From Flammeovirga sp. OC4 (GTDB taxonomy: Bacteria > Bacteroidota > Bacteroidia > Cytophagales > Flammeovirgaceae), in contig NZ_JTAM01000056.1 of the NCBI RefSeq assembly GCF_000812565.1, positions 1 through 64,000 of the forward strand: a DNA stretch of 64,000 nucleotides, read 5' to 3'. Positions 44,641-52,942 of the stretch are shown piece after piece. The position numbers and the translations under genes are program-made. Below the pieces are notes generated by a model. It did no database searches. It was not told the origin of the DNA and saw only the letters and a list, made by a program, of their open reading frames with translations. How positions within the stretch are numbered: the stretch's first letter is position 1; every line of letters begins with the position of its first letter.

Positions 44641-46524
44641 CTAATTCGCCTCCGCTAATTCTTTTTCATCGATAGATTCAGGCACTTCTTGAGGATCTTC
44701 TGGCAACTTATCATACCAGTTTTTCTTCAAGATCAATGTGGTGATGATCAATATTGCAGCCGTAGAAGCAATACCCATTTCCTCTTTGATGACGATGTAA
44801 AGTGGAAGTAAGGTGAGCATTGATTGCCAAACGATACCAATCACTACATTGAACATATCTTTCTTAAAGTCTTTATTGGGTTTGAAATTTGGTTCTTTAG
44901 CAATCACCTTTTCTTTGATTGGTCCCCAATACCCCCAAGGTCTCACCGACTTATAGAAGTTGATCAATGTTTTTTCTTCTGTTGGTTTTGTCAATAAAGT
45001 ACCAGCTACTGAACCGATTAATGATACCGCAAAAAGTACTGGGAAGTAATACAGTTCTAAGGTCTCTTTAAACACAATCGGGAAGATCATTGAAGCGGCA
45101 ATACCTGCTGCCATTCCCCAGAAGAAACCATGTCCGTTGAATCTCCACCAGTGCCATTTTAAGAAGTTGGCTGCGATATATCCACCGTATAATGCCGACA
45201 CGATCCACTGTAATACTGAGTTGATATTTTCCACATACAAACCGATGATGGTACTGATAATCACCACTGCAGCAGAGATGATATAACTCGCTCTCATTTG
45301 TAGTTTACTGCTTGCCTCTGGATTGATATATCTTAGGTAAATATCATTGACCAAGTAAGCCGGTGCTGCGTTGACTGTTGAGGCGAAAGTGGACATAAAT
45401 GCGGCTAATAAACCGGCTAATAATAATCCCATTAAGCCTGATGGCACGAATTCTTTGATGGCCATCGGTAAGATGTTTTCAAAATCAAAACCGCTTCCTG
45501 CTTGATTAATATCTCCACTGAAATACACGACTGCCAAGATGGTAAAACCACCAATCATCAAATACCTTGGTAAGAACATTACGGCAGATACAAATCCACT
45601 CATTCTAGCCGCATCTTTTGGTGATTTAGTCGATAAGACTTTTTGCATATCAAAATTCGGTGCAGGACCTGCCATTGAAGCGAAAAATCCTTTGAAAAGC
45701 ATCATCATAAAGAAGATGGAGAAAGGTGTGAATCCATCACTTTCTATTTTACTGTTTACGGATGGTATATACGCTGACCAGTCCATGTGTAAATCAAAAT
45801 TGAAGAACGGAGAATTCCAGCCTTCGGGCACCATACCCATTAGTGTGTCTGCGTTGACTTGGTACATCGCAATGCCTGCAATCACAATCGCTGACACGGT
45901 CATAATTCCAAATTGTAAAACGTCAGTCCACACAATCGACAGCATTCCACCCATTACTACATAAAAAGTAGCAATTGTTGTAAATAAAATACCGTAGGCA
46001 TAAGGCACTTGCTCTGCCGTTAAGTCCAATGGAATAAATTGACCAACATACGACCATGGAATGAAGATTTCGATGAACTTGCCTATTCCAATAAATCCGT
46101 AAGATAAAAATCCTAAACAGCTTAGTAATGCAAAGAATACGACTACCATGTGTGAAAGCTTTCCTCCAGGACCATCACCAAAACGGGTTCTGATCCACTC
46201 TGCTCCTGTCAATACATTGGATCTACGCAACCAAATCGATAGATAAATCATCATAAATATTTGGTTGAATGCTGGCCATAGCCATGGAATCCAAACACTT
46301 TTCATTCCGTAGACAAAACATAAGTACACCATCCACATCGTTCCTGAAATGTCAAACATTCCTGATGCATTGGATAAACCGAGTAAGTACCACGGCAATG
46401 AATTTCCTCCTAAGAAATAAGACTCCATGTTTTTCGAAGCCTGTTTCTTCAGGTAAATACCAATCACCACTGTAGACAATAAGTACAGTCCGATGATGGC
46501 TAAATCAATAGTTTCTAATTGCAT
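44641..46524 (-). CDS. Sodium:solute symporter (SSS family), probable mannobiose importer
   Basis: This 627-residue inner-membrane protein has about 14 helices and SSS features: MESYFLGGNSLPWYLLGLSNASGMFDISGTMW (in pieces) at the N-terminus, VYGMKSVWIPW, and AGLLAAFMSTFASTVNAAPAYLVNDIY with the conserved small-residue sodium site region. It lies between GH26 (15 bp upstream) and GH130, matching the transporter position in the Bacteroides fragilis mannan cluster. Uptake of mannobiose or a small manno-oligosaccharide with sodium is inferred from this context. The sodium supply suits a marine organism. Confidence 0.9.
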   Translation of the reverse strand: MQLETIDLAIIGLYLLSTVVIGIYLKKQASKNMESYFLGGNSLPWYLLGLSNASGMFDISGTMWMVYLCFVYGMKSVWIPWLWPAFNQIFMMIYLSIWLRRSNVLTGAEWIRTRFGDGPGGKLSHMVVVFFALLSCLGFLSYGFIGIGKFIEIFIPWSYVGQFIPLDLTAEQVPYAYGILFTTIATFYVVMGGMLSIVWTDVLQFGIMTVSAIVIAGIAMYQVNADTLMGMVPEGWNSPFFNFDLHMDWSAYIPSVNSKIESDGFTPFSIFFMMMLFKGFFASMAGPAPNFDMQKVLSTKSPKDAARMSGFVSAVMFLPRYLMIGGFTILAVVYFSGDINQAGSGFDFENILPMAIKEFVPSGLMGLLLAGLLAAFMSTFASTVNAAPAYLVNDIYLRYINPEASSKLQMRASYIISAAVVIISTIIGLYVENINSVLQWIVSALYGGYIAANFLKWHWWRFNGHGFFWGMAAGIAASMIFPIVFKETLELYYFPVLFAVSLIGSVAGTLLTKPTEEKTLINFYKSVRPWGYWGPIKEKVIAKEPNFKPNKDFKKDMFNVVIGIVWQSMLTLLPLYIVIKEEMGIASTAAILIITTLILKKNWYDKLPEDPQEVPESIDEKELAEAN

Positions 46525-46539
46525 AATCCCCCCTACCGG

Positions 46540-47664
46540 TTATTTTGATTTCTTTTTATTCAAATCTGACTCTAAAAGAATGCTTTCATCTTCCGTAAAC
46601 TTTTTAAAGTCAGGTGCTGAAGAGTGTCCTTTGTATGGTGCGTAGAAATGATCTCTTTGTTCCTTTTCGTAGTTAGCATTTCTCCAAACCATCACGTACG
46701 CCGCTTTTCTTGTCCATTCATTGTGATTCAGCATTGGTAAAAGTTTCTTTGTAAAAAAGTGGTCATCTACCATCGCTTCAATTCCTGTTTCTGTAAAAGC
46801 ACAAACTTTTCCTTTTTGATCTGCTAATTTTGCGATGATTTCCAACTCATTAATGATCCATTTTTCTCTTGCATCATCTGCATTTTTTCTGAAAGCACCG
46901 TAATCATCAAAACCTAAAATATCTACATATTCATCCCCTGGATAACGGTCTAAATACATTTTTTCTGTTTCAAAAGAGTCTGTAGAATACACATAAACCA
47001 CATGATGAATTTTCTTCTTATCTCTTAAATACTTCACCGTAAACTGCCACAACTTGATATAATCTTCTTTGGAAACATTTTTTCCACCCCACCAGAACCA
47101 TGAGCCATTGTGTTCGTGCCAAGGTCTGAATAGCACTGGAATCTTCTCTCCAGCTACTTCAAGATCATTTAAAAAATCAGCCACTAAATCCAACTTTTGG
47201 ATAAACTCTTCATGGTATTTTCCACCTTTGAACATCTCATGCACCACGCTTGTTTTGTCCCAAGCACTCGTCTTTGTCTTAAGGTTGACCATGTGCCAGC
47301 TTAAAGTGGTAATACCGCCTCTACCATGTGCTTCTTTAATATATCTTTTGATGTCGGCAAAAGGAATTCCGTCTAAGTTTTTCTCGTTTCCAATTTCACC
47401 AATATCCCAACCGTAAAGTCCTGGATAATCGCCTGCTACTTGCTTCACATCTGAATTGTTACCCCACCAATGATAGCCATAAGCCAAGTCATCTTGATGT
47501 CCAAAAATGGTCTGATTTTTATTTGACACCTCATGTAATTGCTGGTATAATGCTTTGGTTGGTTTAGTCGCCTTTTTATCATTCAATTTCACACTATCTT
47601 GAGCTACACTAGAACCGATAGAAAAGAAAAAAGTTATAAAAGAAACTATAATAGTCTTTCTCAT
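46540..47664 (-). CDS. GH26 beta-mannanase, secreted or periplasmic
   Basis: This 374-residue enzyme has a signal peptide ending SSVAQ (about 22) and the GH26 fold: TIFGHQDDLAYGYHWWG (52-68), acid/base Glu184 in FRPWHEHNGSWFWWGG, and nucleophile Glu292 in CAFTETGIEA. GH26 enzymes cleave beta-1,4-mannan; in this kind of operon they often release mannobiose. The cleavage site suggests a soluble periplasmic enzyme rather than a lipoprotein. It heads the symporter, phosphorylase and epimerase genes. A repeat block separates it from the DUF1593 gene upstream. Confidence 0.93.
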   Translation of the reverse strand: MRKTIIVSFITFFFSIGSSVAQDSVKLNDKKATKPTKALYQQLHEVSNKNQTIFGHQDDLAYGYHWWGNNSDVKQVAGDYPGLYGWDIGEIGNEKNLDGIPFADIKRYIKEAHGRGGITTLSWHMVNLKTKTSAWDKTSVVHEMFKGGKYHEEFIQKLDLVADFLNDLEVAGEKIPVLFRPWHEHNGSWFWWGGKNVSKEDYIKLWQFTVKYLRDKKKIHHVVYVYSTDSFETEKMYLDRYPGDEYVDILGFDDYGAFRKNADDAREKWIINELEIIAKLADQKGKVCAFTETGIEAMVDDHFFTKKLLPMLNHNEWTRKAAYVMVWRNANYEKEQRDHFYAPYKGHSSAPDFKKFTEDESILLESDLNKKKSK

Positions 47665-47705
47665 TTCCTTGTTATTTAAAAAATTAATTATTCTTATAAA
47701 TACAC

Positions 47706-47936
47706 TGTAAACTAAGCTGTTAACTCACTGACACTTGAGCTTATCACACTCTACTTTCAAACCTCTTTCTTCTTCATTTTTGTCTTGAAGCAAAAAATTC
47801 AAGGGATCGCTACCAAACTTAAAGGATAGAAAACCCAATGGCGCGAATGTTAAGCGATAGCGTCATTCGTGTCCTAATGATCAACAGAAATCTCCTGATT
47901 TCTACTAACCATACATAAATGAAAACTTAGTTTACA
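47706..47936. repeat. TIR-bounded composite repeat with hairpin family 3, copy B
   Basis: The block runs from TGTAAACTAAG (47706-47716) to CTTAGTTTACA (47926-47936), an exact 11-bp terminal inverted repeat. It contains CGAATG...CATTCG (47844-47869) and AGAAATC-TCCT-GATTTCT (47886-47903). It is shorter than copy A (231 against 383 bp) but shares both hairpins, the ends and other parts. The right end supplies the stop codon of the DUF1593 gene (47932-47934). Confidence 0.78.
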
Positions 47937-48954
47937 ATGAGTACAGCTGACTTAGCTGATCCATCAAAGAGGAATACATTTGATCACGTCGTAATAGTAC
48001 GTTTTGCTTCCTTTCGTTTAATACCTGAAAAGCCAAATCCCACGACTTGCAAGGATATTGATAATCCCATTGCTTTGTATCTGCTCGGTCTACCCAATAG
48101 TGTGGTCGTTCTACAGGAAATGGTTTGATGTAATTTCCTGTCCACCCTCCAAACTCAGGATAATTGTGTTTGATTTGTGGGTCTACCAAAAACATGATGG
48201 GAATGGCTCCTTCTAGGTTAAAACGTGTTTTTTCACTCTTTGAAATAAAATCACCTAACTCACCATACTTAATTATTCCGTTGTATATTCTTTGAGGTTC
48301 ATTCCCTTCGGATAAACCTTTATAAGCCCAGTCGTTTTCAATCCACCATAGCTTGGTGAATCGTTCAAATACTTCCGTTCTGCCCCATCCGTTCCAATTC
48401 AAATTTCCACACACATCTTCATCCGGTGGTTTTACGCCTGTCCCAATAGAGATCAATCTGATATTGTCGGAAATGTCTGGAGCCAATAGTAAAGCCTCTT
48501 TCACCACCTCCATTGTACCAAGTATCAGTACATACAAAGGGGTGTCATTTTGGCTTCTTGCCTCTTCAATAATTTTTTGAACACCGGTATCTCTGTCTTT
48601 CTGAAGACTTACTTTTAAACTGTCCGGTAGTTGAAATTGCTGTTTATTAAAAGAAAAGGAGTCATTAAAAAAGTCTTTCTCATAACACTGAAAAATCTCC
48701 TTCACTTTATTTACACCAAAGGCATTGTACCTGTCTAAAACTACTCCTTGAACAGTCACTTTATTTAAGTACCACATCAAGTACGTTAAAGCCTGTTCGT
48801 CCTTCATTGAAAAGTCAGCATTATAGATATCAGTTGTAATAATCACTCTTGGCTTCTCTGTCACAAGATCTCCTGCGCCTCCTTTTACGGATGTGCATCC
48901 TGTTTGTATTAAGAGTAAAAAAATTGATACTATATAAACGTATTTTCTTTTCAT
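47932..48954 (-). CDS. DUF1593 nucleoside-hydrolase-like lipoprotein
   Basis: The 340-residue protein has a lipobox ending IQTGC (Cys20) and then a DUF1593-type, nucleoside-hydrolase-like Rossmann fold: RVIITTDIYNADFSMKDEQA with Asp42, Asp47 and Asp52, VQGVVLDR, and PLYVLILGTMEVVKEAL. The Asp cluster stands where the calcium site of nucleoside hydrolases lies, but the order is not the usual DxDxxxDD. DUF1593 proteins are found in Bacteroidota polysaccharide loci with no settled activity. It is the first gene of the minus-strand mannan arm, so it should be made on mannan. A glycoside-cleaving lipoprotein at the outer membrane is the most likely role. Confidence 0.8.
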   Translation of the reverse strand: MKRKYVYIVSIFLLLIQTGCTSVKGGAGDLVTEKPRVIITTDIYNADFSMKDEQALTYLMWYLNKVTVQGVVLDRYNAFGVNKVKEIFQCYEKDFFNDSFSFNKQQFQLPDSLKVSLQKDRDTGVQKIIEEARSQNDTPLYVLILGTMEVVKEALLLAPDISDNIRLISIGTGVKPPDEDVCGNLNWNGWGRTEVFERFTKLWWIENDWAYKGLSEGNEPQRIYNGIIKYGELGDFISKSEKTRFNLEGAIPIMFLVDPQIKHNYPEFGGWTGNYIKPFPVERPHYWVDRADTKQWDYQYPCKSWDLAFQVLNERKQNVLLRRDQMYSSLMDQLSQLYSL

Positions 48955-48957
48955 GAC

Positions 48958-49006
48958 GAAGTACTTTTCATTTCACTTTCCGATGTTGTTAAGACAAAAG
49001 TACTTC
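48958..49006 (-). promoter_or_regulatory. Inverted repeat over the -7 element of the DUF1593-GH26 arm
   Basis: GAAGTACTTTT (48958-48968) and AAAAGTACTTC (48996-49006) are exact inverted copies. On the minus strand TACTTTTG (49002-48995) fits the -7 element and lies inside the right arm. It would give a leader of about 35 nt in which the left arm is transcribed. Confidence 0.4.
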
Positions 49007-49099
49007 AAGAGACAGGTTACAGATATGGAGTTTTCTCTTTAAAATAGAACCAATACTAAAGGGTGAAGATATTAGCAAATTTTCATTTAGTTACTTTTT

Positions 49100-49131
49100 T
49101 ATCAAAAACAGCCATTATGATATCAAAAACA
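49100..49131. promoter_or_regulatory. Direct repeat with 21-bp period, candidate HTCS binding site
   Basis: ATCAAAAACA occurs at 49101-49110 and 49122-49131, 21 bp apart start to start. AraC-type DNA-binding domains, such as the end of HTCS proteins, bind direct repeats with this spacing. It lies in the divergent promoter of the mannan locus. Confidence 0.38.
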
Positions 49132-49454
49132 AAGATTTTACGTTTCATTTTTTGACAATCGATTCTTTTAATGAATGAATTATTAATCGAAAAAAAGCAC
49201 TTATTTATTACATATTTTCTCATTAATCAGGGCTAGATATCAAAAATCATTACTTAAAACCTAAAGATTTATTATCATTGCTTGAAGCGTAAATCATGAT
49301 GATTTTTCACATCACAGAGGAAACACATAAAGCGTGGACTTTTTCATCAAAAAAGTAATTTTTTCACCTTTTTTTAAACTTAAAATTGAGCACCACAATT
49401 CATATCAAGCAGTCAAATGAATAAAATCTGCATACCATCAATTAGTGTCCACCC

Positions 49455-49469
49455 TACATTTGTAATGTA
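49455..49469 (+). promoter_or_regulatory. -7 element inside a short dyad, candidate SusC promoter
   Basis: TACATTTG (49455-49462) fits TAnnTTTG, and TACATT-TGT-AATGTA forms a perfect dyad over it. The leader to the SusC start would be about 270 nt. No -33 TTTG is at the right place. Confidence 0.35.
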
Positions 49470-49742
49470 CTTCGACACTGTAGTCATTCATTATTACAAG
49501 GCTAAACTTATTGAAGTGAAATAAGCATAATGAAATGGAATAATCATCTAAAACATTATTACTGCGATGTTCAGAAAATTCAGATTTGAGAATGACGGAT
49601 TTACTTCAAGAAACCGTATTTATAAAACAGAAATGATAATTATTACTTCAGCGTAGTCGAGTACTTCTGGAACATGAGTATTTGAAATTGAAATGAACGA
49701 TACCTCTGTTCCAATAAAATTATTTTTTAAAATATTTTGAGT

Positions 49743-52700
49743 ATGAGAAAAATTACTTCTTATCCGTTATCCCGCTATGTGGGGTTAGTTATTTTTCTTC
49801 TTCAAACAATTACCACAATAACGTTCGCCCAAGAACAAACTATATTGACAGGGGTTGTAATGAATGAAGAAGACAATTTTCCATTACCTGTCGCATCCAT
49901 TAAAATTAAAGGCACTACCAAAGGTACTGTTACAGATTTGGATGGTGCTTATTCTATTCAAGTAGAAAAAGGTCAGCAATTGGTGATTTCTTATTTAGGA
50001 ATGGAAACACACACATGGACTTACAATGGAGCAAGCAAACATGATTTCTATTTAAAATCTGACGCCGCACTTCTTGAGGACGTTGTGGTAATAGGTTATG
50101 GAACAGTTCAAAAACGCGACTTAACAGGTTCTATCAGTAAAGTAAAAGAAGATGAAAACGTTGTGAGACAATACAACGACCTTGATCAAATGTTACAAGG
50201 TAGAGTCTCAGGAGTACAAGTGATTGGTAACGAAGGAGCACAAGGTGGTGCTGTTTCTGTAAAGATCAGAGGGGTTAACTCGTTGAGAGGAAACAACGAA
50301 CCCCTTTATGTAGTAGATGGTATTATTATTAGTTCAGCAGGTGATACGCCGGTCAATGTACAAGGTGGTAACTCTGCCCCTAGTGCTCAAAATGGTTTGG
50401 CGGGTATCAATCCCAAAGATATTGAGGACATTGAAATCCTTAAAGATGCTTCTGCTACCGCAATTTATGGTTCTCGTGGTGCCAACGGTGTGGTTTTAAT
50501 CACGACTAAAAAAGGTACAAAAGGTGCCGCTAAGGTGAATTTCTTTGCGAATACATCGATCTCTGAACCTTCAAAAACAATTGATGTATTGGATGGATTT
50601 GAATACGCTCAGTTTATCAATGATGTGAACTTATCCAACAATCAAGTTCCACTTTATCAATTAAACCCTGAAACTAGAGAGGTGTATCAATTGGCAAGTG
50701 GAAACTTACTTCAACAACACAATTGGCAGGACGAAATCTACAGAACGGGCGTTTCTTATAATGCTGGAGCTTCTATCAGTGGTGCCAATGAAACAACTGA
50801 CTATTATATCTCAATGGGATACAACAACAAGCAAGGTGTTATTCCAAATTCTTTTTCTCAGAGTGGTGACTTAAGAATTAATTTAGGGCAAAAGATCTCT
50901 GAAAAATTACGTTTTGAAGCCAAGACTACTTTAAATATTCTAGATGGATCGTATGCTCAAACAGGTGAAAGAGCAGGTGGTAGCCGTTCGTTGATAAATC
51001 AAATGGTTGGTAAATCGCCTCTTACGGGAATGAACATTGATGGTGAAGATGATGGTGATGCTGTTGAATTAACGCCTTGGGATTTCATGAATAATAATGA
51101 TGACCTTATGAAGCAATTCAGAACGATCATTGGCGGTAAATTGGAATATAAAATTGTAAAAGGACTTAAAGCAACATTAAGAACCGGAGCCGATTTAAGA
51201 AATCAAGATAGAAGCATTTGGTTTGGTCCTGGTACTTTCCAAGGTAACCAATTAAATGGCTATTTAAATACAATTCAACAAAAAAGAAGCTCTTACAATA
51301 TTGATGGTATTGTGAACTTCAACAGGACTTTCAATAAGAAACATAGAGTGGGTGCTACTGCCGTTGTAACGTATGATTACATCAATTCGCAAAACACTAC
51401 GTATGCCGTCAGCAACTTTATTGATCATAGTTTCAGAGGAGATGCTCCTCAATACGGACAAGATATTTTATCTCCTCAAAGAACATTGACTTACGAAGAA
51501 TCAATCTTCTCTTACTTAGGGAGAGTGAATTATACTTTCAACAATAAATATATCATGACAGCCAACTTCAGAGCGGATAAATCATCCAAATTTGAAGAAG
51601 GAAAACAATGGGGATTCTTCCCTTCTGCATCAGTAGCATGGTATATTTCAGAGGAAGATTTCTTAAAGACATCAAGCAGTCTATCAGACTTAAAGCTAAG
51701 AGCAGGATGGGGACGTACGGGTAACCAAGCCATTCAGCCTTTCCAAACATTGGCCAATTATACCAACAACCTTTACCCTGACGGTAATAACGGCAACCAG
51801 GTAGGTTTGATTCCAGGTAACTTAGCCAACACCAACTTAACGTGGGAAACAACAGATCAGATCAACGTTGGCTTAGATTTTGGTTTCTTGAAATCTAGAA
51901 TTACAGGTACGGTGGATTTATACTCAAAACATACTATGGACCTGCTTCAAAGACTTCAAGCACCAACTTCAACAGGTTTTAAAAGCTACTATATCAACAG
52001 AGGTGAAATGTACAACCGAGGAGTTGAACTTAACCTAAATACGGTGATTGTAGATAATGATACTTGGGGTGTAAATATCGGTGGTTCATTGACTAAAAAC
52101 ATCACAGAAATTGGAGAATTGGGAATTCCTGAATCAACGATTTATATCGATGGTCAGCCTCAACAAGTACAAGGATATTTAGGCAATGAAGTATCAAGTG
52201 GTGGTACACTTAATGGTCCTGCCAATATCTTCGTAAAAGGAATGCCAGTGGGGGTATTCTATGGATACAAAACCAACGGAATTTATGCCACTGATGAAGA
52301 CGCTAAAAGTGGTCCTACATTTAATGGCAATCCTAATCAAGCCGGTGATGTTATTTTTGTAGATCAAAACGGAGATGGGAATATCACTTCAGATGATAAA
52401 ACTATTATTGGTGATCCTAACCCTGATTTTATGTACTCCATCAATATGGAATTCAGATATAAAATCTTCCGTTTAAGTATGCTTTGGAATGGCGTTTATG
52501 GCAACGAAGTCTTGAATGCAGACTTAGCTTGGACAGCTTATCCTTCGCCAGTTTACAATAGCTGGAACGTAAGACCAGAGGTATATTACAATGCTTGGAC
52601 TCCTCAAAACACAAACACTGATACACCAAGAGTGGGTTACGGATACGGCAACTCAATGGGTAGTCATATCACAGACCGAATGATTGAGGATGGTAGTTAC

Positions 52701-52931
52701 CTAAGATTATCCAATGTGACATTTACGGTAGATCTTCCTACTGAAAAATGGTCAAATATAGGTGCAGTAAGCATTTACTGTACAGTTAGAAACCCAATCA
52801 CAATTACCAATTACTCAGGTTATGATCCAGAGGTCACTTCTTTCCTTTATGATGGTACCATCATGGGAACAGATTGGGGTGCCTATGCCAACTTGAGAAC
52901 TTACTTGATGGGTATTAATGTCACATTCTAA
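49743..52931 (+). CDS. SusC/RagA-family TonB-dependent outer-membrane transporter
   Basis: This protein of about 1062 residues has a signal peptide ending ITFAQ, a carboxypeptidase-regulatory-like domain (about 35-115, KGTTKGTVTDLDGAYSI), the SusC hallmark EDVVVIGYGT, a plug domain (LQGRVSGVQV ... YVVDG) and a large beta-barrel. The ATG at 49743 is preferred over a TTG two codons earlier. SusC forms the import channel for glycan fragments and takes energy from TonB. The SusD gene follows after 11 bp. The arm faces away from the mannan catabolic genes. Substrate assignment to mannan rests on that context. Confidence 0.95.
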   Translation: MRKITSYPLSRYVGLVIFLLQTITTITFAQEQTILTGVVMNEEDNFPLPVASIKIKGTTKGTVTDLDGAYSIQVEKGQQLVISYLGMETHTWTYNGASKHDFYLKSDAALLEDVVVIGYGTVQKRDLTGSISKVKEDENVVRQYNDLDQMLQGRVSGVQVIGNEGAQGGAVSVKIRGVNSLRGNNEPLYVVDGIIISSAGDTPVNVQGGNSAPSAQNGLAGINPKDIEDIEILKDASATAIYGSRGANGVVLITTKKGTKGAAKVNFFANTSISEPSKTIDVLDGFEYAQFINDVNLSNNQVPLYQLNPETREVYQLASGNLLQQHNWQDEIYRTGVSYNAGASISGANETTDYYISMGYNNKQGVIPNSFSQSGDLRINLGQKISEKLRFEAKTTLNILDGSYAQTGERAGGSRSLINQMVGKSPLTGMNIDGEDDGDAVELTPWDFMNNNDDLMKQFRTIIGGKLEYKIVKGLKATLRTGADLRNQDRSIWFGPGTFQGNQLNGYLNTIQQKRSSYNIDGIVNFNRTFNKKHRVGATAVVTYDYINSQNTTYAVSNFIDHSFRGDAPQYGQDILSPQRTLTYEESIFSYLGRVNYTFNNKYIMTANFRADKSSKFEEGKQWGFFPSASVAWYISEEDFLKTSSSLSDLKLRAGWGRTGNQAIQPFQTLANYTNNLYPDGNNGNQVGLIPGNLANTNLTWETTDQINVGLDFGFLKSRITGTVDLYSKHTMDLLQRLQAPTSTGFKSYYINRGEMYNRGVELNLNTVIVDNDTWGVNIGGSLTKNITEIGELGIPESTIYIDGQPQQVQGYLGNEVSSGGTLNGPANIFVKGMPVGVFYGYKTNGIYATDEDAKSGPTFNGNPNQAGDVIFVDQNGDGNITSDDKTIIGDPNPDFMYSINMEFRYKIFRLSMLWNGVYGNEVLNADLAWTAYPSPVYNSWNVRPEVYYNAWTPQNTNTDTPRVGYGYGNSMGSHITDRMIEDGSYLRLSNVTFTVDLPTEKWSNIGAVSIYCTVRNPITITNYSGYDPEVTSFLYDGTIMGTDWGAYANLRTYLMGINVTF

Positions 52932-52942
52932 TCAATGAACTA

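Larger units (their letters stand above)
48955..49742. other. Divergent promoter region of the mannan locus
   Basis: This 788-bp gap separates the two arms of the mannan locus. Besides the sites listed separately, TATCAAAAA occurs a third time at about 49240-49248. The rest is A/T-rich with no gene. Its length suggests that it carries the regulator sites for both arms. Confidence 0.6.

Noticed and set aside
45539-45964. Plus-strand frame of 141 codons
   Set aside because: It is antisense to the sodium symporter gene, whose own frame has clear membrane helices and motifs.
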